The position numbers were made by a program, and so were the translations under genes. A stretch of 5,406 bases of DNA, taken from Streptosporangiaceae bacterium. GTDB lineage: Bacteria > Actinomycetota > Actinomycetes > Streptosporangiales > Streptosporangiaceae. Under the pieces are notes generated by a model. That model was not told the origin of the DNA. It saw nothing but the letters and a program-made list of their open reading frames with translations, and did not search any database. Positions 1 through 4,992 of this stretch are shown one piece after another. The stretch is taken from positions 1 through 5,406 of the forward strand of contig JASHOI010000628.1 in assembly GCA_030041195.1 (NCBI GenBank). Direction: 5' to 3'. Each line of letters begins with the position of its first letter. The first letter of the stretch is position 1.

Positions 1-678
1 GGCCAGCTCGCCGAGCTGCTCGGCCGGCCGGTGAGCGTCGCGGGGACCGAACCGGCCGCCGCGCGCCGCGGTGCGCTCACCACCCCCGGTGCCCGGCCGG
101 ACGCGGTCGTGGTGGACCTTGGCGCGGGCACGATCGACGTCATCAGCCCCGATGCCGAGGTGGTGGCGGCGGGGGCGGGCGATCTCCTCACCGCCGCGAT
201 CGCCGAGACCGTCGGGATATCCCGCGCGGCGGCGGAGTGGGTCAAGCGGGGCCCGTGCCTGCGGGTGGACGGCGCGCAGCGGTTCGAGGCCGAGGACGGC
301 AGCCACGGATTCCTTGACCGGCCCGCCCCGGCCTCGGCGGCGGGCACGCTCGCGGTGCCGGGCCCGGCCGGGCTGCTGTCCTTCGACCGCGGGCGCAGCC
401 CCGCGGAGTGGCGCGCGGTCCGGCTGCGGCTCAAGCAGGCCGCATTCGCGGTGAACCTGCGGCGCGCCCTCGCCGGGATGGCGGGCAGCGCGGCGGGGCA
501 GATCCTGATCGTCGGCGGCCCCGCCGCGGACGAGGAGCTGCTCGGGGTCCTGCTGCGTTCCCTCCCCGACGGCGTGGCCGCAGGGCGGGCCAACGTCGGC
601 GGCACGCTGCCCGGACCGTCGGCGGGCCACCGCTACGCCGCCGCCCTCGGCCTGGCGATGGCCGGTGACAGCGGCTGA
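1..678 (+). CDS. ddrA: Diol/glycerol dehydratase reactivase, large (ATPase) subunit, 5'-truncated by window edge
   Basis: This is the C-terminal 225 residues of a DdrA/PduG/DhaF-type reactivating factor. The family is a Hsp70/actin-fold ATPase that swaps damaged cobalamin out of B12-dependent diol or glycerol dehydratase in the cytoplasm. The frame is open from base 1 with no stop, so the true start lies upstream; the GTG at 31 is internal. Recognisable family blocks, counted from the window edge, are GALTTPG (24-30), the phosphate-binding strand VVVDLGAGTIDV (36-47), the AGAGDLL segment, an RLKQAAFAVNLRRAL helix, the adenosine-loop type ILIVGGPAADEE, and a C-terminal block (GRANVGGT...GHRYAAALGLAMAG) matching the VAGQGNIRGTEGPRNAVATGL region of Klebsiella DdrA as I recall it. 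It ends at TGA 676-678. No small-subunit (DdrB/PduH) gene follows; the next gene is convergent. A dehydratase operon presumably lies upstream, outside the window. A generic Hsp70-like ATPase is less likely given the GALTTPG and C-terminal blocks. Confidence 0.88.
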   Translation, partial: GQLAELLGRPVSVAGTEPAAARRGALTTPGARPDAVVVDLGAGTIDVISPDAEVVAAGAGDLLTAAIAETVGISRAAAEWVKRGPCLRVDGAQRFEAEDGSHGFLDRPAPASAAGTLAVPGPAGLLSFDRGRSPAEWRAVRLRLKQAAFAVNLRRALAGMAGSAAGQILIVGGPAADEELLGVLLRSLPDGVAAGRANVGGTLPGPSAGHRYAAALGLAMAGDSG

Positions 679-720
679 AGCTCCGGTCGTTCATCCGCTG
701 CGGCGATCTTGGCCCGGCGG

Positions 721-1485
721 TCAGCTGGTGATCTTGTCGTTGAGGCCCAGGCTCAGCGTGATCGGGTCAATGGTGCCGGCCGGAAGCGGGTTCTTGCCGT
801 CAACGGTCAGCGTGATGCCGGCCGGATTGCCCAGCCGCATATCGACGGCATAGCTGAAGGTCCACGTCTGCGAGGTGCCACCGTCGACGTAGGACTGGAA
901 CAGGTAGCCGCCGCCCGGGCTGGTGAACTCGACCCAGCAGTCCTCGATCGCCACAAGCTGGATGACGACGCTGTGGGCATAGGGCGCAACGACCGGGACG
1001 ACCGGGGCGGTCGTCGGCGCCGGGTGCGTCGGCTGGGCGTGCCTGGCGTGGTGGTGTGTCGCGACACGGGAACGCGCCGCGGCCATGGGCGTGGCGCGGG
1101 TGTGGCGGGTGCTCGAGATCACGTGATAGGCGCCGAAGCCGACAACGATCACGAGCGCCAGCCCCAGCGCCGCGCCCCAGTGCCGCCGGCGAGGTTCGCG
1201 CAGCTTGATCGGCGTGACCGGGCGGAAGGCATCCGCGGCGGTGACCGGCTCCGGCGCCCGCCGGGTCGCGTCGTACTCGCCGATTAACGGCCCGGGATCG
1301 GCCCCCACCGCGCGCGCGATGCTGCGGACGTGCCCCCGGGCGTAGAAATCCCCACCGCAGCTGGAGTAATCATCGCGCTCGATTTCGCGGATGATTGTTT
1401 CCCTGATCCGAGTTCGCTCGCTGACCTGGCTAATCGTGAGACCGGCCTGGCGGCGTGCTGCCGCCAGGGTTTCGCCGATGCTCAT
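721..1485 (-). CDS. RodZ-like HTH / DUF4115 single-pass membrane protein
   Basis: This 254-residue protein has the actinobacterial RodZ-like architecture. Residues 1-66 form an Xre/RodZ-type helix-turn-helix (SIGETLAAARRQAGLTISQV, then FYARGHVRSIARAVG). Residues 103-124 form one hydrophobic helix preceded by Arg/Lys (REPRRRHWG), giving an N-in topology. Residues 128-168 are a His/Pro/Thr/Ala-rich extracytoplasmic linker containing HHHARHAQPTHP. Residues 170-245 resemble the DUF4115 beta domain (DCWVEFTSPGG, then MRLGNPAGITLTVDGK). RodZ links the MreB cytoskeleton to wall synthesis in rod-shaped bacteria; the role in actinomycetes is less clear. An in-frame ATG lies 15 codons upstream at 1530, but the ATG at 1485 is chosen because it has a perfect GGAGG six bases before it and because the HTH domain begins right there. 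Leu67 is a TTA codon, the only sense TTA in the window. The gene stands alone: it converges with the reactivase and is separated from mntH by 170 bp. The family's usual ftsK/pgsA neighbours are absent here. Confidence 0.85.
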   Translation of the reverse strand: MSIGETLAAARRQAGLTISQVSERTRIRETIIREIERDDYSSCGGDFYARGHVRSIARAVGADPGPLIGEYDATRRAPEPVTAADAFRPVTPIKLREPRRRHWGAALGLALVIVVGFGAYHVISSTRHTRATPMAAARSRVATHHHARHAQPTHPAPTTAPVVPVVAPYAHSVVIQLVAIEDCWVEFTSPGGGYLFQSYVDGGTSQTWTFSYAVDMRLGNPAGITLTVDGKNPLPAGTIDPITLSLGLNDKITS

Positions 1486-1655
1486 GCCGCGCCTCCACTG
1501 ATCTCTCGCACGGCGTGCCGATCGGGGCATGGGTGCAGTTCGTCACCGTTACATCATCGCCCCCCTTATGCCCGATGTGCACCTGCCCCTGCGGGGACCG
1601 CCCACTAATCTGGCGACGGTGCCGGACGCCGGTTACACGAGGGCCGATCCGGAGC
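1486..1655. other. 170-bp intergenic region: rodZ-like leader and mntH 3' end
   Basis: This gap holds the 5' leader of the RodZ-like gene and the region just after the mntH stop, both on the minus strand. It is slightly less GC-rich than the genes, with ACATCATC, CTTATG and ACTAATC patches where a promoter could sit. I see no -35/-10 pair good enough to call. The hairpins CCCC-TGC-GGGG (near 1587) and CCGG-ACG-CCGG (near 1623) are only four base pairs long and lack a T-tract, so no terminator is called for mntH. No coding region or RNA gene is supported here. Confidence 0.5.
1492..1496 (-). promoter_or_regulatory. Ribosome binding site of the RodZ-like gene
   Basis: GGAGG on the minus strand is followed by a six-base spacer (CGCGGC) and the ATG at 1485. 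It decides the start, because the upstream in-frame ATG at 1530 would place this Shine-Dalgarno sequence inside the coding region. Confidence 0.8.
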
Positions 1656-2933
1656 TCAGGCGGTGCCGCTGAACTGCTGGCAGAGCATCAGCATGTTGAG
1701 GACGATGATCACGGTGGCGCACGCCCAGGCGGCGATCGTGGTGGGGCGCCGGTTGGCGTGGGCTCCCATGACTTTCGCCTGGCTGGTCAGCATGACCAGG
1801 GGCACCAGGGCGAACGGGATGCCGAAGCACAGCACGACCTGGCTGAGGACCAGGGCGCTGGACGGGCTGGTCCGGGTGGCCAGGATGGCCAGGGCGGGCA
1901 GCATGGTGATCGCGCGGCGGACCAGCAGCGGCACCCGCAGTCTCACGAAGCCGGCCATGACGACCTGGCCGGCGTAGGTGCCGACGCTGGACGAGGAGGC
2001 GCCCGACGCCAGCAGCGCCACGGCGAACGTGAGGGCCGCGGCGCCCCCGGCCAGCCTGCCCAGCTCGGCGTGCGCCTGGCCCATCGTGGCGAGGTGCGAC
2101 AGCGCCGTGGTGTGAAAGGCGCGCGCGGCGACGACGAGGATCGCGATGTTGGCCAGGCCGGCCAGGCCCAGCGCGGTCAGCACGTCCAGCCGCTGGTACT
2201 TCAGCACCCGCGCGCGCTCGCGGTCGTCGCGGCACGACGAGCGCGACTTGGTGAGAGCCGAGTGCAGGTAGATGACGTGCGGCATCACGGTGGCGCCGAT
2301 GATCCCGGCGGCCAGGTACACCGACCCGGTGCCGTCGAAGCCGGGGACCAGGCCGCGCAGCGAAGCCGGCGCCGACGGGCCGATCCGCAGCGTCTCGTAC
2401 AAGAACCCGGCGATCACGAGGCTCAGCAGCGCGACGATCGCCAGCTCGAACCGCCGGAAGCCGCGGCGCTGCAGTCCCAGGATCGCGACCGTGAGCACGC
2501 ACGTGATCACTCCAGCGGGCAGCAGGGCGACGCCGAACAGCAGGTTCAGCCCGATCGCGGCACCCAGGAACTCCGCGATGTCGGTGGCCATCGCCATCAC
2601 CTCGGCCTGCAGCCACATCCCCACCACGACCGGGCGCGGGAAGCGCTCGCGGATCTCCTCGGGCAGGCTGCGGCCGGTGACGATGCCCAGCTTGGCCGAC
2701 AGGTACTGCACCAGCATCGCCATCACGTTCGCGGCCAGCACCACCCACACCAGCAGGTAGCCGTATTGCGCTCCGCTCTGGATGTTGGTCGCGAAGTTGC
2801 CGGGGTCCACGTACGCGACCGACGCCACGAACGCCGGACCCAGAGCCGCCAGCACCGCCCACTTCCGCGCCCTCGGCCGCGGCACACCGGCGGCGGACGG
2901 CTCGGCTACGGCGTTCCGCACGGTGGCAGTCAT
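1656..2933 (-). CDS. mntH: Nramp-family proton-coupled Mn(II)/Fe(II) importer (MntH)
   Basis: This 425-residue polytopic inner-membrane protein imports divalent metal, chiefly Mn(II), with protons. Helix 1 carries the diagnostic DPGN (43-46, with metal ligands Asp43 and Asn46) inside VASVAYVDPGNFATN. Helix 3 has EVMAMATDIAEFLG (111-124). Helix 6 carries GATVMPHVIYLHSAL (212-226), whose Ala and Met217 match the family's metal ligands and whose MPH motif is intact. The conserved transport signature is present as SSSSVGTYAGQVVMAGF (313-329). The length is close to that of E. coli MntH (412). A GTG at 2981 would add 16 residues, but that stretch has several A/T-ending codons (TCA, TCT, CCT, CAT), unlike the rest of the gene, and overlaps the symmetric repeat, so the ATG at 2933 is preferred. 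Neither start has a strong Shine-Dalgarno sequence. The gene is divergent from a Mn-dependent oxalate decarboxylase, suggesting it supplies that enzyme's metal (inference). No MntR- or DtxR-family gene is present in the window. Confidence 0.93.
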   Translation of the reverse strand: MTATVRNAVAEPSAAGVPRPRARKWAVLAALGPAFVASVAYVDPGNFATNIQSGAQYGYLLVWVVLAANVMAMLVQYLSAKLGIVTGRSLPEEIRERFPRPVVVGMWLQAEVMAMATDIAEFLGAAIGLNLLFGVALLPAGVITCVLTVAILGLQRRGFRRFELAIVALLSLVIAGFLYETLRIGPSAPASLRGLVPGFDGTGSVYLAAGIIGATVMPHVIYLHSALTKSRSSCRDDRERARVLKYQRLDVLTALGLAGLANIAILVVAARAFHTTALSHLATMGQAHAELGRLAGGAAALTFAVALLASGASSSSVGTYAGQVVMAGFVRLRVPLLVRRAITMLPALAILATRTSPSSALVLSQVVLCFGIPFALVPLVMLTSQAKVMGAHANRRPTTIAAWACATVIIVLNMLMLCQQFSGTA

Positions 2934-2957
2934 GCGGTCCAGCTTGGGCCGGTCCTC

Positions 2958-2996
2958 ATGAGGCGCAGATGAGAGCCGCACTCATCTTCGTCTCAT
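2958..2996. promoter_or_regulatory. Symmetric four-copy operator between mntH and oxdC
   Basis: The sequence reads ATGAG (2958-2962), N6, ATGAG (2969-2973), N7, CTCAT (2981-2985), N6, CTCAT (2992-2996). The two pairs are exact mirror images about position 2977, and within each pair the copies are 11 bp apart. The inner pair extends to a perfect 7-bp inverted repeat, AGATGAG/CTCATCT, around a 7-bp spacer. The right-hand copies share the hexamer CTCATC. Direct repeats one helical turn apart are typical of OmpR/PhoB-family sites; the mirror arrangement would suit control of both divergent genes. It lies 24 bp upstream of the mntH ATG and 60 bp upstream of the oxdC ATG. The sequence pattern is certain. 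Operator function and the identity of the regulator are inferred. Confidence 0.6.
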
Positions 2997-3043
2997 CCCA
3001 GCGGCGAAAGCTGGCCGCAATGCAGGCGAGTCAGTCAGAAGCG

Positions 3044-3050
3044 AAAGGAG
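3044..3050 (+). promoter_or_regulatory. Ribosome binding site of oxdC
   Basis: AAAGGAG is followed by a six-base spacer (TCTGCG) and the ATG at 3057. It is near-perfect and fixes the oxdC start. It is much stronger than anything upstream of mntH on the other side of the intergenic region. Confidence 0.85.
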
Positions 3051-3056
3051 TCTGCG

Positions 3057-4223
3057 ATGGGACAGCCAGCCGGAAGTTCCGCTGTGAAACCAGAGCCGGT
3101 CCGCGATGGGCTGGGCGCGACCATCATGGGACCGCGCAACGTGCCGGTGGAGACGGAGAATCCCGCGCTGCTCGCGTCGCCGTACACCGACCACGGCACG
3201 ATCCCGAACTTGAAGTTCTCCTTCGCCGACGCGCGCAACCGGCTGCTGACCGGAGGCTGGGCGCGCGAGGTGACCATGCGCGAGCTGCCCATCGCCACCA
3301 CCATGGCCGGGGTGAACATGCGGCTCAAGCCGGGCGCGATCCGCGAGATGCACTGGCACAAGGAGGCCGAGTGGGCGTACATGCTGGCCGGCGAGGCCCG
3401 CATCACAGCCATCGACCAGGAGGGCCGCAACTTCATCGACGATGTGCGCGTCGGCGACCTGTGGAACTTCCGCAAGGCCCTGCCGCACTCGATCCAGGCC
3501 CTGGCGGAGGGCTGCGAGTTCTTGCTGGTCTTCGACGACGGCTCGTTTTCCGAGAACAATACGTTCCTGCTCACCGACTGGTTCGACCACACGCCGCTGG
3601 ATGTCTTGGCGAAGAACCTCGGGGTCAGCGAGTCCGCGCTGAGCGGGATACCGAAGGATCCCGACCACGAGCGGTACATCTTCTCCGGTGAGGTGCCGCC
3701 GCCGCTGGCTCGGGACGCGGTGCGCGCACCCGCCGGAGATGCCATGCGCATGAGCCACCGGCTGCTGGAACAAGACCCGATCGAGGTCCCGGGCGGCCGG
3801 GTCCGGATCGTCGACTCCGCCAACTTCGCGGCCGCCAACACGATCGCCGCCGCGCTGGTCGAGCTGGATCCCGGGGCCATGCGGGAGCTGCACTGGCACC
3901 CGACCAACGACGAATGGCAGTACTACCTCTCCGGGTGGGGGCAGATGACGGTGTTCGCCTCGGCCGGCACCGCGAGGACCTTCAACTACCAGGCCGGCGA
4001 TGTGGGCTACGTGCCATTTGCGATGGGCCACTACATCCTCAACATCGGTAGCGAGCCGCTGCGGTTCCTGGAGATGTTCCGCAGCGACCGCTTCGCCGAC
4101 GTCTCGCTCAACCAGTGGCTGGCGCTGACGCCGCCGGAGCTCGTCCAGGCCCACCTGAACCTGGACCAGTCGACGACGGCCGCGATCACCGCGAACAAGC
4201 GCAAGCCGATCATCGTCCGCTAG
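3057..4223 (+). CDS. oxdC: Bicupin oxalate decarboxylase, Mn-dependent (OxdC)
   Basis: This 388-residue protein is nearly the length of Bacillus subtilis OxdC (385). It converts oxalate plus a proton to formate and CO2, using Mn(II) and O2. The N-terminal cupin holds Mn ligands His99, His101, Glu105 (MHWHKEAEW) and His144 (LPHS), with Arg96 as the substrate arginine. The C-terminal cupin holds His279, His281, Glu286 ([10 protein letters not shown]) and His325 (MGHY), with Arg276 and Glu339 (RFLEMF). These correspond to B. subtilis residues 95/97/101/140 and 273/275/280/319 at constant offsets of 4 and 6. The catalytic lid is SENNT (165-169), keeping the proton-donor glutamate (Glu166, B. subtilis Glu162) that separates decarboxylases from oxidases; its fourth residue is Asn rather than Ser. 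There is no signal peptide, so the enzyme is cytoplasmic. The start has an excellent AAAGGAG site. It is divergent from mntH and followed by a hairpin, then a response regulator. A likely role is oxalate detoxification and proton consumption under acid stress. Confidence 0.95.
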   Translation: MGQPAGSSAVKPEPVRDGLGATIMGPRNVPVETENPALLASPYTDHGTIPNLKFSFADARNRLLTGGWAREVTMRELPIATTMAGVNMRLKPGAIREMHWHKEAEWAYMLAGEARITAIDQEGRNFIDDVRVGDLWNFRKALPHSIQALAEGCEFLLVFDDGSFSENNTFLLTDWFDHTPLDVLAKNLGVSESALSGIPKDPDHERYIFSGEVPPPLARDAVRAPAGDAMRMSHRLLEQDPIEVPGGRVRIVDSANFAAANTIAAALVELDPGAMRELHWHPTNDEWQYYLSGWGQMTVFASAGTARTFNYQAGDVGYVPFAMGHYILNIGSEPLRFLEMFRSDRFADVSLNQWLALTPPELVQAHLNLDQSTTAAITANKRKPIIVR

Positions 4224-4234
4224 CCGCCGCGCAT

Positions 4235-4262
4235 CGGCCAGGGCCGTGCGCGGCCCTGGCCG
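4235..4262. terminator. Strong hairpin after oxdC, probable terminator or attenuator
   Basis: A perfect 12-bp GC-rich stem (CGGCCAGGGCCG / CGGCCCTGGCCG) closes a TGCG tetraloop, starting 12 bp after the oxdC stop. No T-tract follows on either strand, so it is not a classical intrinsic terminator. Such U-less hairpins are common at actinomycete gene ends. It separates oxdC from the response regulator start at 4312 and could either end the transcript or only reduce readthrough. Confidence 0.7.
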
Positions 4263-4311
4263 GCTCCCCGGCTCGATCATGACAACCCCGATCTGAGATC
4301 CTGGAGACACG

Positions 4312-4986
4312 ATGCGGGTGCTGGTCGTAGAGGATGACGTCAAGCTGGCGGCGCTCATCCAGCGGGCGCTGCGGGAGCAGGGCATGCTCGCCGACGCCGC
4401 ACACGACGGCGAAGACGCCCTGTGGATGGCCGATGCGACGCCGTACGACGTGATAGTGCTGGACGTCAACTTGCCCGGAATCAACGGCTTCGAGACCTGC
4501 CAGCGGCTCCGAGCATCGGGGGTGCGCGCCCCGATCCTGATGCTGACGGCGCGCGCCGCGATAGACGACCGGATCGCAGGGCTTGATACCGGCGCGGACG
4601 ACTACCTGGTGAAGCCGTTCGATATCAGCGAGATGTTCGCGCGCATCAGGGCGCTGGGCCGCCGCGGGCCGGTGGCTCGCGGGCCGGTGCTCAGCATCGG
4701 TGACCTGAACCTGGACGCCGCAACCCGCGCCGTCAGCCGCGGAAGCACGCAGATCGCGCTGTCGACCAAGGAGTTCCAGCTGCTCGAGGTCTTCATGCGC
4801 CGGCCGGGGCAGGTGCTGTCGCGCTACGACCTGCTGGAGGGCGCCTGGGACATGGCGTACGAAAACAGATCAAACGTCGTCGACGTCTACGTCCGCTACC
4901 TGCGCGACAAGATCGATCGCCCATTCGGGACCCGGAGCCTCGAGACCGTCCGCGGTGCCGGGTACCGGCTGAGCGCGCCCGTGTAG
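4312..4986 (+). CDS. OmpR/PhoB-family two-component response regulator
   Basis: This complete 224-residue regulator has an N-terminal receiver domain (about 1-115) with the acidic pocket Asp8-Asp9, phosphoacceptor Asp51 (VIVLDVNLPGINGF), Thr79 (LMLTAR) and Lys101 (YLVKPF). A short linker follows, then a C-terminal winged helix (about 125-222) with LSTKEFQLLEVFMRRPGQVLSR, the recognition-helix region NVVDVYVRYLRDKID and ETVRGAGYRL. It is a cytoplasmic DNA-binding transcription factor whose family typically binds tandem half-sites about 11 bp apart. The ATG at 4312 has GGAG at 4303-4306. The gene follows oxdC in the same direction after an 88-bp gap containing a strong hairpin, so it may have its own promoter or receive readthrough. 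Its partner kinase is not downstream in the same direction; instead a histidine kinase gene converges on it, with the stop codons 6 bp apart. The 11-bp-period repeat upstream of oxdC is a candidate target (inference). Confidence 0.95.
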   Translation: MRVLVVEDDVKLAALIQRALREQGMLADAAHDGEDALWMADATPYDVIVLDVNLPGINGFETCQRLRASGVRAPILMLTARAAIDDRIAGLDTGADDYLVKPFDISEMFARIRALGRRGPVARGPVLSIGDLNLDAATRAVSRGSTQIALSTKEFQLLEVFMRRPGQVLSRYDLLEGAWDMAYENRSNVVDVYVRYLRDKIDRPFGTRSLETVRGAGYRLSAPV

Positions 4987-4992
4987 CAGCCG

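Noticed and set aside
679..720. A bidirectional terminator between the reactivase and the RodZ-like gene
   Set aside because: The best fold is a 6-bp stem with a G-U pair and a 14-base loop (CCGCTG/CGGCGG), which is too weak to call.
1486..1530. A 15-residue N-terminal extension of the RodZ-like protein from ATG 1530
   Set aside because: The perfect GGAGG at 1492-1496 serves the ATG at 1485, and the HTH domain begins at that start.
1455..2972. A 505-codon open frame on the plus strand opposite mntH
   Set aside because: Its translation is Gln/His/Arg/Gly-rich with no domain resemblance and lies antisense to an intact Nramp transporter.
2934..2981. A 16-residue N-terminal extension of MntH from GTG 2981
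   Set aside because: Codon third positions are unlike the rest of the gene, there is no ribosome site, and it would place most of the dyad inside coding sequence. It is kept only as an alternative start.
2934..3056. A Mn-sensing yybP-ykoY riboswitch or a DtxR/MntR-type box upstream of mntH
   Set aside because: The leader from the operator to the ATG is too short for the riboswitch, and no such conserved structure or AT-rich DtxR/MntR-type palindrome is visible.
2969..3691. A plus-strand ATG inside the operator opening a frame that overlaps oxdC
   Set aside because: It is out of frame with oxdC, has no Shine-Dalgarno sequence, and has low-complexity Arg-rich content after entering the oxdC region.
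4290..4300. The short palindrome GATCT-G-AGATC just upstream of the response regulator ribosome site
   Set aside because: The 5-bp arms are short enough to arise by chance, and it does not match the operator motif upstream of oxdC.
2982..4484. A 500-codon open frame on the minus strand opposite oxdC
   Set aside because: It is fully antisense to a clear OxdC with all catalytic residues, its translation is low-complexity His/Arg/Gly-rich, and it runs into the response regulator. It is a product of GC-biased third positions.
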